In this document: piece after piece, positions 7,663 through 14,542 of the stretch
Layout of the letters: each line of letters starts with the position of its first letter
Position numbering within the stretch: the first letter of the stretch is position 1
Origin: Bacteroidales bacterium
GTDB taxonomy: Bacteria; Bacteroidota; Bacteroidia; Bacteroidales; VadinHA17
NCBI GenBank assembly: GCA_020201035.1
Contig: JAIVHO010000042.1
Coordinates: 1 to 38,276 of the forward strand
DNA length: 38,276 nt
Reading direction: 5' to 3'
Made by a program: the position numbers and the translations under genes
Notes under the pieces: model-generated
Told to the model about the DNA's origin: nothing
Databases searched by the model: none
The model's input: only the letters and a program-made list of their open reading frames with translations

Positions 7663-8223
7663 TCAAAATTCACCCAGCATACTCCTCCTTTTGTATCTGA
7701 GGTTCTTAAAATCCGATGGGGTAAGACCTGTCATTTTTTTAAACTGGTTAGAGAGATGAGCCACACTGCTGTAATGCATTATAATGGCAATTTCGGTAAT
7801 ATTAAGCTCATCATACACTATAAGCTCTTTTACCCGCTCAATCTTATGCGAAAGATAATACTTCTCTATGGTTGTTCCCTTTACCTTTCTAAACAGGCTT
7901 GACAGGTATGCATAGTTGTAATTGAGTTTTTCGCTAAGGTGATCTGACAGATTTATTTTAATCTGAGAGTCGTTAAAATGGATCAGCTCAATAATAGTTG
8001 TTTTTATCCTCTCTACCAGAATTGTCTGACTATCATCCATCAACTCAAGCCCGGATTCCCTTAATGATAAATCCAGCAGCTTAAACTGAGATTCTGAAAT
8101 CTCCTCCATAATATCCACTTCACCCAGTTCAACCATCGTATAGTGAAGGCCGAGCTTATCCAAATCGGTCTTAACCACCATTTTGCACCTGGCACAAACC
8201 ATATTTTTTATGAAGAGTTTCAA
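7663..8223 (-). CDS. AraC-type regulator with HMA-like N-terminal domain (CxxC kept)
   Basis: This paralogue of the gene at 6395-6970 is alignable along its whole length. It has a metal-associated-like N-terminal fold with an intact MVCARCK (CxxC) loop, a middle segment with ESGLELMDDSQTILVERIK, and a C-terminal AraC helix-turn-helix pair (NITEIAIIMHYSSVAHLSNQ, MTGLTPSDFKNL). The start is uncertain. A TTG at 8223 gives a product aligning with Met1 of the paralogue. A further TTG at 8247 lies inside a TATATTTG promoter box and is unlikely. The first ATG, at 8202, would leave only one residue before the CxxC motif. It probably senses a ligand or metal through the cysteines, by inference from the motif only. 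Confidence 0.85.
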   Translation of the reverse strand: MKLFIKNMVCARCKMVVKTDLDKLGLHYTMVELGEVDIMEEISESQFKLLDLSLRESGLELMDDSQTILVERIKTTIIELIHFNDSQIKINLSDHLSEKLNYNYAYLSSLFRKVKGTTIEKYYLSHKIERVKELIVYDELNITEIAIIMHYSSVAHLSNQFKKMTGLTPSDFKNLRYKRRSMLGEF

Positions 8224-8243
8224 GCGTCGGTATATAGAATTAA

Positions 8244-8677
8244 TCAAATATAATAAATATTTAAATACAATTCAATCTGATGAGGTCTGGCCCGGTTATC
8301 CACAACTAAAAAAGAGGCCAGTTTATCATCTTCACCGAATCCGTAAACTTCAAATTTAACATCTGTTCTCTTCCTTCACAATTTTTCCACTCCTGGTTTT
8401 CCCTACCATAGTTACCATGATGTCGCCTGAAGGACGTGTTCCCAAAAACGTTTTACCCGGAATGCTAACATTTTCCCGTGAATAGGGTCCAAAAGTCTGC
8501 AGTGATCCTTTTTCATCCCTGACTTCCAGTGACCACGTGGAGAACGCTTTATTGGCTCCGGCAGCATTAAAAGCAACATAGCTGTCGGGCGGCGCTTCCT
8601 GAACGGCGATTAATTCAACCGGCCAATAAAACAATCACTGGCATAGCTATGACTGGTAACACTTTTCCTTTAAACAT
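8244..8677 (-). pseudogene. Decayed OmpA-family lipoprotein gene (two lesions)
   Basis: Three pieces in different frames belong together. An ATG at 8677 encodes a lipoprotein signal, MFKGKVLPVIAMPVIVLLAG, and then stops at 8615 exactly where the lipobox Cys should follow. Loss of two bases from a TGTG would explain this. The body (VELIAVQEAPPDSYVAFN, WSLEVRDEKGS, GPYSRENVSIPGKT, TRPSGDIMVTMVGKTRSGK) continues in a second frame to a stop at 8356. A third frame then reads RTDVKFEVYGFGEDDKLASF before running into unrelated sequence, ending at 8244. From memory of the family, this last motif belongs to the OmpA-like C-terminus, so the sequence between was deleted. Residues 8356-8634 alone should not be annotated as a complete protein. 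Confidence 0.65.
8245..8252 (-). promoter_or_regulatory. -7 promoter box of the second AraC-type gene
   Basis: TATATTTG on the minus strand fits TAnnTTTG. A TTG lies 20 bp further upstream at the usual -33 spacing. Transcription would begin near 8240, about 17 bases before the TTG start at 8223. The promoter overlaps the last codons of the decayed lipoprotein gene. Confidence 0.5.
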
Positions 8678-8806
8678 GTCAATCGTATTTATTTGTGAAT
8701 ATTTTATTTCTCCTTACAAAGGAATTGTGTAACACCCTTGTGGCTGTTAGACAAACAATTAAATGAATTATATCATTTACTATTTCTCCATTTCTCTGCG
8801 TGGGGT

Positions 8807-8839
8807 AAAAAAAGAGAGTTACAGAATCTGCAACTCTCC
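8807..8839 (-). terminator. Intrinsic terminator of the ice-binding protein gene
   Basis: On the minus strand GGAGAGTT (8839-8832) and AACTCTC (8820-8814) form a 7-bp stem with an 11-base loop, followed by seven T (8813-8807). It lies 20 bp after the stop codon. Confidence 0.8.
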
Positions 8840-8859
8840 ATTTTAAATCAGTTTGCTGA

Positions 8860-9618
8860 TTACTGATTTACTATTGTATTTCCATCCATTGTAACTTCAC
8901 CATTTCTGGCAATAGCCCTTCCATCAAGTGTCGCTCCCGTGTTAAAAGTGACAGATTGCAAAGCCAAAATTGTTCCTTTAAATACCGTAGTAGTACCAAA
9001 AGCTGCAGAACTTCCAACCTGCCAGTAGATATTGGAGGCCTTGGCCTGTCCTTTAAGAATAACCTTTCGGCCTGAGGTTGTGGTAAATGAAGATGCAATC
9101 TGGATAATAAATACTGCATTTTCATCTCCCATTGCATCAAAGGTAAGATCACCTGAAGATATTGACAGGGTTGAGGTAGACTTATATAAACCTGGGGTAA
9201 GTGTTAATCCGCCAATATTACCTGACAATGTTACAATATCGGTGCTGGTTCTTCCTGCCAGATCATTAAATGCTTCAGTGGCATCAAGTTTTGCCTGAGT
9301 TGCCAACTCATCATTAATACGAATTGCTCCCGTAATTACTCCGGGAGGGAAGCCACCGACAGAGGTACCAGGACTTAAACCGATATCGCCGGTAATTGCA
9401 GTTGCACCTGTATTTGTAACTGCAGACCCCGCCAAAACAGCAAAATTAGCTACATCTTTCAAATCAGGACTAGCCATTTCAATCGACTGAGAAGGAATAG
9501 GATCCGGATTATCCGCATTCACGTTTTCGTTCTCTTTCTCACAACCTGTAATCATAATGGCTGTTCCAATTGAGAAAACGGCAATTGCAGATAATAGAGT
9601 GTTTGATTTAATTTTCAT
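8860..9618 (-). CDS. DUF3494 ice-binding-like lipoprotein
   Basis: The 252-residue protein has a lipoprotein signal (ITGC, Cys26), a short acidic linker, and one full DUF3494 domain from ~48 to the end. Diagnostic stretches are FAVLAGSAVTNTGATAITGDI, GLSPGTSVGGFPPG, a DLAGRTSTDIVTLSG helix region, LTPGLYKSTSTLSISSGDL, NAVFIIQIASSFTT, and KGTILALQSVTFNTGATLDG with the final RNGEVTMDGNTI. The fold is a discontinuous beta-solenoid. Some members bind ice crystals, while others act as adhesins or have no ice activity, so antifreeze function is not proven. Lipid anchoring puts it on the cell surface or in the periplasm. It is a single gene with its own terminator. Confidence 0.9.
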   Translation of the reverse strand: MKIKSNTLLSAIAVFSIGTAIMITGCEKENENVNADNPDPIPSQSIEMASPDLKDVANFAVLAGSAVTNTGATAITGDIGLSPGTSVGGFPPGVITGAIRINDELATQAKLDATEAFNDLAGRTSTDIVTLSGNIGGLTLTPGLYKSTSTLSISSGDLTFDAMGDENAVFIIQIASSFTTTSGRKVILKGQAKASNIYWQVGSSAAFGTTTVFKGTILALQSVTFNTGATLDGRAIARNGEVTMDGNTIVNQ

Positions 9619-9887
9619 AATCTTTGGAATTAATTTGTGAAGAATTTTTCACGATACAAAGATGAGTTCTTTACTTGCCGCTTTTATTACACAATTATTA
9701 ATATGAATTGCATTATTCACGCATTTATAAAGGTCTGACCCTGTTTCTCCCTAAATTATGAAATTAACCTCTCAGTCTAACGGCTCTTTATTGCAAACAA
9801 GCCTGCAGATCTTCCTGTTTACCATCTCTGCCATTGCCAACCCGTCTGGCAGGTTTTAATCAATTGTAAGGACTGGATTTGATTATC
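9619..9887. other. Gene-free stretch upstream of the ice-binding gene
   Basis: No convincing frame was found. A short inverted repeat GTGAA-N6-TTCAC (9637-9652) sits just upstream of the ice-binding gene and a CATCTTTG, a poor match to the -7 box, follows. The rest looks like decayed sequence upstream of the HTH remnant. Confidence 0.4.
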
Positions 9888-10025
9888 TTATGAGGTATCA
9901 GAGAGTCTGCGATGAATCGTATAATGACTCATATCTGTTTCCCTGGCAAGCTCTCCTGCTAAAAAGTTCTCATTACGCAGGTTAGCAAGAACAATATCGG
10001 TGAGCTATAGGATAAATGCCTGATC
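9888..10025 (-). pseudogene. Remnant of an AraC-type HTH signalling protein
   Basis: The frame from GAT at 10025 reads DQAFIL, a TAG stop, LTDIVLANLRNENFLAGELA and RETDMSHYTIHRRLSDTS, ending in TAA at 9888. This is the first helix-turn-helix of the AraC domain found at the C-terminus of many Bacteroidota sensor proteins, typically LTEIVLANLxNENFGVxELA. The upstream sensor part, the second helix-turn-helix and the rest are absent, and an amber codon interrupts even this piece. There is no start codon or function. It lies between the stress gene and the ice-binding gene. Confidence 0.6.
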
Positions 10026-10087
10026 TGGTAAGAGGGGTTCAGTCGGGGATATCCGGATAGCGAATCTGTTATCAGATAGTTACCGTT

Positions 10088-10567
10088 TTACTTCTTCTGC
10101 TTGGTTGGCACAATAAAGAGTGGTACCTCAGTCCTGCGCAGAACGGTTTCTGTAACTGACCCTACCAGTATCTCCTCAAGCCATTTGCGGCTATGCGAGC
10201 CCATAACTATCATATCCACCCCCATCTTACCTGCAACGGATATTATGGTATCAGCAAAGTCGCCCTCTTCCACAACGATTTTAATATTTTCATCTCCAAG
10301 GTGCTGCCTTGTTTTTTCAAGGTATTTCCTGGAAACATTTTTCAGTTCATCGGTTCTTTCCATCTGTATCTGACTCATATCATTAAAGCCGGTAAAGCCC
10401 ATTATCGGGGAATAATCAGCACTGGAATATAGAACCATATCTGATACAACATGTAGCAGTATCAATTCAGCATCCATTGATCTGGCCAGCAAAAATCCCT
10501 TTTCTGCCACCTCAGTGGCTGTTGGGTCGTAATCAAGTGCTATAAGTACCCTGTTAAATTTTTTCAT
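10088..10567 (-). CDS. Universal stress protein (UspA family)
   Basis: The 159-residue single-domain protein has the family's start strand (KKFNRVLIALDYDPTATEVAEKGFLLA), the strand LILLHVV, and the C-terminal VDMIVMGSHSRKWLEEILVGSVTETVLRRTEVPLFIVP. The ATP-binding motif is normally G-2x-G-9x-G-S/T. Here the second glycine is Ser (GSHS), while GSVTE is kept, so nucleotide binding is plausible but not certain. It has no membrane segment and should be a cytosolic stress-linked protein. Its start is preceded by a 145-bp leader nearly identical to the one upstream of araD, so the two genes may share post-transcriptional control. Confidence 0.92.
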   Translation of the reverse strand: MKKFNRVLIALDYDPTATEVAEKGFLLARSMDAELILLHVVSDMVLYSSADYSPIMGFTGFNDMSQIQMERTDELKNVSRKYLEKTRQHLGDENIKIVVEEGDFADTIISVAGKMGVDMIVMGSHSRKWLEEILVGSVTETVLRRTEVPLFIVPTKQKK

Positions 10568-10709
10568 ACGTTTAAAATTTTGTATACATCTGACAATATG
10601 TTAATTAAATATTTGAGAACGGATGGAACCGCTTCGCTCTAGCATAATAATTTTTTAAACATATCCTTTTGTGATATTTATGCTTAAAAAATATCATGTT
10701 CGTTTCATT
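10565..10709 (-). repeat. 145-bp dispersed leader, copy A (upstream of uspA), with 14-codon mini-ORF
   Basis: It aligns with 29384-29527 over its whole length at about nine bases in ten by eye, with one 1-base gap. In both copies the element ends exactly at the start codon. It holds an inverted repeat TGATATTT-N9-AAATATCA (10671-10695), a mini-ORF MLERSGSIRSQIFN with stop (10645-10601), and a hairpin AGAGCG/CGTTCT inside that mini-ORF followed by an AT-rich run. The mini-ORF ends 33 bases before the uspA start. A conserved uORF-plus-hairpin layout suggests a leader-type control element, which is inference. Confidence 0.85.
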
Positions 10710-10773
10710 TTGTATCTGTCCCTCAACCTATAAAGTTAAACAAAAAAAGCGGGTTATCATAGCCCTGATCACT

Positions 10774-10804
10774 GCCGGATAGCAGAGCAGCTCACCTATC
10801 CGGC
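10774..10804. other. Strong hairpin in the gene-free stretch 10,710-10,919
   Basis: GCCGGATAG and CTATCCGGC form a perfect 9-bp stem around a 13-base loop. No T run follows on either strand, so it is not a standard intrinsic terminator. It lies between the divergent stress gene and the DUF2892 gene. The rest of the stretch shows nothing recognisable. Confidence 0.5.
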
Positions 10805-10919
10805 GGTTTAATTTACATTTTTAAACAATCACTATTCTTCTTTGTTACTATATCTGAACAGTATCTTTATACAGAGAGGTTTGAATAGTTTTCATTATCA
10901 ATAATCAATAAACCGGATC

Positions 10920-11105
10920 ATGAAGTGCAACGTAGGCAAAACAGACAAAATCATCAGGATAGTCCTGGGACTTGCAATAGGTGCTGCAGGGCTTTATTTT
11001 AACAGCTGGTGGGGGCTGCTGGCCCTGATACCTCTTGGCACCGCACTTTTTGGCAGGTGTGCGCTTTATGCACCATTTGGAATCTCCACCGCTAAGAAGG
11101 AATAG
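10920..11105 (+). CDS. DUF2892 (YgaP-like) small membrane protein
   Basis: The 61 residues match the DUF2892 pattern: N-terminal MKCNVGKTDKIIRIVLGLAI, a first membrane segment, FNSWWGLLALIPLGTALFG as the second membrane segment, then RCALYAPFGIST. This corresponds to the membrane half of YgaP without the rhodanese domain. The conserved Cys in RCALY is kept. The function of stand-alone members is unknown. It is a single gene, convergent with the ATPase gene that follows. Confidence 0.85.
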   Translation: MKCNVGKTDKIIRIVLGLAIGAAGLYFNSWWGLLALIPLGTALFGRCALYAPFGISTAKKE

Positions 11106-11165
11106 AGAAAGCGGGATTGTTCCTAATGATATAATTACCTGACACTATCGACAGGTATGGGGCAA

Positions 11166-13451
11166 TCAATACTTCTCAAGGATGGATATCAGCATATCCA
11201 GGTTTTCGGTAGTCTCCTCGTCCAGCTGGGAGGACTTTATGCGACCTGCATCCACATCTGCAAGAAACTTGCTAAACAGGAAGTTGCGTGGCATTTCATT
11301 ATCCCGTACATATTCAGAGTTGAGGGTTGTAATTCCCTCCCGGGTATGCAGGATATGGTTCTTGAAATCCAGAGTGGAAAAGAGATCCTCACCATTACGG
11401 AATCCCTGAGGTACGTTAATGATAATTCCTGGTCCGTCATCCGATTCACCCAGAGCCATCATCCTGAGCTGCTCCTCCACCTTTTCTTCCCTGTCTGCCT
11501 CAAAAAGCAGGACTGCAAACTTCATTCCCCATCCCAGAAGAATATTGCACATCAGAGGTACAGATGAGCTGTTTACAGATGGTATAAAGTGGAGATTACT
11601 CCTGAATCCGGCAAGTCTTACAGCCGCAGTCAGCAGGTAATATGTTCCTATGTCGTTAACAATAATATTTACCTTGTCAACCGCAAATTCGCTGTTTCCA
11701 ATAGGGTTACCCATAATACTCTGTAGCGGAGAGAGTGTGTCAGGGGAAGCATTTACCAGGCTTATGGCATCCAGTATTGTAGTGGCGCTGCGGTGGTTGT
11801 CGGTATCATCCCTCTGCACTGCCAGCACGCGATGCAGTTTATTTATATCTACAAGGTGTGGTGAATGGGTTGTATAGATTACCTGGATATTCCCCCTTAT
11901 ATCCTCAAAAACCTTTAGCACATCCTCCTGCGCTCTTGCGTGCAATGATACTCCCGGTTCATCCACCAGCAGGACCATCTGCCTGTTCTCCCTGCCGGCA
12001 GCAGCCATTAGCTCAAGGTAGAATGAGAGGAACCATCTTACACCCCTGCTGCGCTGCTTGGGATAGAGCCTCTCTCCCTCATCCTTAACCCAGAACTCCA
12101 GGTATGGTTTTCCTGCTTTATCACCATGATTTGTACTGTAATGGTCAAGCTCAAAGTTAATCCTTATCTTATTGTGCCTCCCCACATACTGCTGCCAGAA
12201 CTCCTGAAAGTTATGTGTTAGCCTGTCATTCAGGTTTTCGATCTTCTGCTTAAGTATCCTGGATGAAGGTTGCTGAAAAAAGTTATAATCAAGACCCGCT
12301 ATCGTCAGAAAATTACGTGCCGCCTTATACCCTTCCACCCTGTCGTTGCCTGTAACGATATCTTCCAGATCAATACGGTTTGGCAGCAGGCTGCCAAAGT
12401 CCTCAAACATATGAAACTCCGGAACCTCCTTAAAGAACTCCTCTCCCATCTCATCAAGTGCAGGCTCAGCCCTTCTCTTCCCGAACAGTTTTCCTGCCCC
12501 TATCCGGGCACTCTCGTACTGCAGTCCGTCAGTCAGAAATCCGCACACTGCAACCTGCTCCGACCATGATTCCCTGAGGGATGACAACAGGGATAACACA
12601 TCTCTGTAATCACGCAGCACTTTCTCCCATGATCCCGCAGAAAGCTCATCCATTGTCTGACCCGACAGCAGTGTCATTGTCTGGTGCCTCTCCTCCAGCA
12701 GTGCCGAAATCTCCCTCAGGGTATCCTCCGCCTCCGCTATCCTGGAAGATATAGCATTAAGTTCATCCAATCCCCTTGCAATACCTGAAACTCCTTCAAG
12801 GAAGCTCTTCTTCTCAGCCAGTTCAGCATTGCGCTTATCCAGTTTCTCTCCTATTGCCACTGACTCATCGCTAACTGTCGTACCGGCCCCCCAGCCCTTC
12901 CATCTGAATATCCTGGCCGGCCTGTTTTCTGAAGTGAGAGATTCACTCTGATTCCTGAGGAGTGCAATCTCCTTTTCAAGCTGGCCAGCCCTCTCTCTGG
13001 CATCAACTATATCAGTCTCAGACTCCCTTAGTCTGTCGAGGGTAGAGAGTGTCTCCTTTTCCCTGTCGGCTGCAAGCCGTGAATAGTACTCCTCCACTTC
13101 TCCGCCTGCATAGAGATCAGACTCCAGGTCGGCCCGCCATTTTCGTACCAGGGTAATCTCCTGCAGGGAGCCAAGCAGTGTTACCAGCTCACGATCTGCC
13201 GAGGGAAACATGGAAGCGGGTGAGTTTCCCTGCAGCTGAAACCGGCAACTTACTACAGGCAGCGAGAGGTCACTACGCAGTACATCCTCCGATATCTCCC
13301 CCGTAAAGAAGAGACTGAGTCCCTCAAGCACCGAGGTTTTTCCCGACTCGTTCTGACCAATCAGACATGTAATATTATCGGGTGATACCGGTCGCCAGTC
13401 TGTATCGACTATTGACCTGAAATTTTCTATTCTGAAGGCTGTCAATCTCAT
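11166..13451 (-). CDS. OLD-like AAA ATPase with coiled coil and degenerate TOPRIM region
   Basis: The 761-residue ABC/SMC-type ATPase has an N-terminal FRIENFRSIVDTDW strand, Walker A GQNESGKTS (32-40), a long coiled-coil insertion (~130-300), signature-like QRSRGVRWFLSFYLEL (466-481), Walker B MVLLVDEPG (Asp497, Glu498) and the H-loop TTHSPH (His529). After ~590 the region fits the TOPRIM fold of OLD nucleases. However, the usual VEG..D reads IIVNDIGTYYLL and the DxD reads LLFEADREE, so the metal ligands seem lost. It is probably an ATPase without nuclease activity, for DNA repair, defence or signalling. It starts 3 bp after the PP2C phosphatase gene, so the two form an operon. Confidence 0.85.
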   Translation of the reverse strand: MRLTAFRIENFRSIVDTDWRPVSPDNITCLIGQNESGKTSVLEGLSLFFTGEISEDVLRSDLSLPVVSCRFQLQGNSPASMFPSADRELVTLLGSLQEITLVRKWRADLESDLYAGGEVEEYYSRLAADREKETLSTLDRLRESETDIVDARERAGQLEKEIALLRNQSESLTSENRPARIFRWKGWGAGTTVSDESVAIGEKLDKRNAELAEKKSFLEGVSGIARGLDELNAISSRIAEAEDTLREISALLEERHQTMTLLSGQTMDELSAGSWEKVLRDYRDVLSLLSSLRESWSEQVAVCGFLTDGLQYESARIGAGKLFGKRRAEPALDEMGEEFFKEVPEFHMFEDFGSLLPNRIDLEDIVTGNDRVEGYKAARNFLTIAGLDYNFFQQPSSRILKQKIENLNDRLTHNFQEFWQQYVGRHNKIRINFELDHYSTNHGDKAGKPYLEFWVKDEGERLYPKQRSRGVRWFLSFYLELMAAAGRENRQMVLLVDEPGVSLHARAQEDVLKVFEDIRGNIQVIYTTHSPHLVDINKLHRVLAVQRDDTDNHRSATTILDAISLVNASPDTLSPLQSIMGNPIGNSEFAVDKVNIIVNDIGTYYLLTAAVRLAGFRSNLHFIPSVNSSSVPLMCNILLGWGMKFAVLLFEADREEKVEEQLRMMALGESDDGPGIIINVPQGFRNGEDLFSTLDFKNHILHTREGITTLNSEYVRDNEMPRNFLFSKFLADVDAGRIKSSQLDEETTENLDMLISILEKY

Positions 13452-13454
13452 GGG

Positions 13455-14261
13455 CTAAATTTCAAATCCAAGAATAAGTATATCATCTACCTGGGGGTTT
13501 GATCCCTTCCAGTCATAAAAGGTTTTTTCAATTATCTTAAGCTGCATATTCATTGGCCTTTCCTGCAGGGAGAGGAGCATCTCCCTGAATTTTCCCGATT
13601 TGAACTTCTTATTCCTCTCGCCGCCAAACTGGTCAATAAAACCATCTGAAAAGAGGTAGAAACTATCTTCTTCTTCCAGCTCTATCCTGTGATTGATGAA
13701 AGACCTCTCCTCAAGAGGGGCTATACCTATAGGCATCTTGTCAGGTTTAAACTCTTTAATCCGGCCATTACGGATCATAATCAGTGGCCTGTTTGCTCCT
13801 GCATACTGAATAATCCCATGCATAGGTTCAATAACGCAGATTGCAATATCTATACTATCCTTTTTTTCTGCTACCACACCTTTCTGATTCAGTGCAACCA
13901 TCATTTTTTCCCTCATCCGGTTAAGGATCCTGTTTGCACGGGGCACTGCTTTTATCTGGATTATCTCATTCAGGAAACTGATCCCAAGAATGGAGAGGAG
14001 GGCCCCTGGCACTCCATGACCTGTGCAGTCACCGGCAGCAATGATTATATACTCCCCCGAGGTGGCAGCATAGTAGAAGTCGCCGCTTACAATATCGCGT
14101 GGTCTGAAAAAAACAAAATGATTCTTAAGAAGTGAAGAGAGCTGTTCGGCAGGCGGCATCAGGGCCTGCTGTATCATCTGCGCATAGCGTAACCCCGAGA
14201 GATGATCATTCATCCCATCGTTATATGATGCATTCCGGGTAATCCCCCTCTCCCCTGCCAT
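13455..14261 (-). CDS. SpoIIE/RsbU-type PP2C serine phosphatase
   Basis: The 268-residue protein is one SpoIIE phosphatase domain with only a short N-terminal helix (RYAQMIQQALMPP). Metal-binding and core motifs are all present: RPRDIVSGDFYYA, IAAGDCTGHGVPGALLSILG, MPIGIAPLEE, YLFSDGFIDQFGG, and C-terminal PQVDDILILGFEI. Such enzymes normally dephosphorylate anti-sigma-factor antagonists in stress signalling. No antagonist or kinase gene lies nearby. The only partner is the ATPase gene 3 bp downstream. The start at 14261 gives MAGERG. An ATG at 14213 (MNDHLSGLRY) is also possible. Three 23-bp repeats lie directly upstream. Confidence 0.9.
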   Translation of the reverse strand: MAGERGITRNASYNDGMNDHLSGLRYAQMIQQALMPPAEQLSSLLKNHFVFFRPRDIVSGDFYYAATSGEYIIIAAGDCTGHGVPGALLSILGISFLNEIIQIKAVPRANRILNRMREKMMVALNQKGVVAEKKDSIDIAICVIEPMHGIIQYAGANRPLIMIRNGRIKEFKPDKMPIGIAPLEERSFINHRIELEEEDSFYLFSDGFIDQFGGERNKKFKSGKFREMLLSLQERPMNMQLKIIEKTFYDWKGSNPQVDDILILGFEI

Positions 14262-14275
14262 CGTCTCAATTTATA

Positions 14276-14344
14276 ATTAAACCGTGCCTCTCCTCGTAAT
14301 AAAGTCGTGCTTTTCCCCGGGATTAAATCGTGCCTCTCCTTGTG
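14276..14344. repeat. Three 23-bp tandem repeats upstream of the phosphatase gene
   Basis: Units at 14276, 14299 and 14322 share the frame ATtAAA-CGTGCctcTCC. The outer two differ at three or four positions and the middle one is more diverged. They begin 15 bp upstream of the phosphatase ATG, in the promoter or leader, and could be protein-binding sites. Confidence 0.75.
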
Positions 14345-14513
14345 ACAACAATTTGACGCACCGCATCCTGGGAAAAAGCTTCCCATTTCTCACTCCAGGG
14401 CTGAAAAATAAAAACGGTAAGTTACACAGCGGAGACCAGATTAAAAAGATTAAGATAAAAAAAATATCAGGGAGGCTCCATTGAACAATCCGGAAAGGTC
14501 TGCCACAAATAGT

Positions 14514-14521
14514 TATCTTTG
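14514..14521 (+). promoter_or_regulatory. -7 promoter box of the ABC-F gene
   Basis: TATCTTTG matches TAnnTTTG. It ends 21 bp before the ATG at 14543. A TTG codon at 14519 is part of this box, which argues against translation starting there. No clear -33 element is seen at the usual distance. Confidence 0.55.
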
Positions 14522-14542
14522 CACCTCAAAGATTGGTTGAAG

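Noticed and set aside
8356-8634. 92-codon frame as an intact small protein
   Set aside because: Its signal peptide and its C-terminal motif lie in adjoining frames, so it is part of a broken gene.
10565-10709. Insertion sequence or MITE as an explanation of the leader repeat
   Set aside because: No terminal inverted repeats or target-site duplications were seen, and both copies end precisely at a start codon. It was kept as a leader element instead, though a mobile origin is not excluded.
11157-11567. Plus-strand frame of 136 codons
   Set aside because: It is antisense to the 3' end of the ATPase gene, with no recognisable domain.
13689-14135. Plus-strand frame of 148 codons
   Set aside because: It lies opposite the SpoIIE phosphatase, whose motifs are complete.
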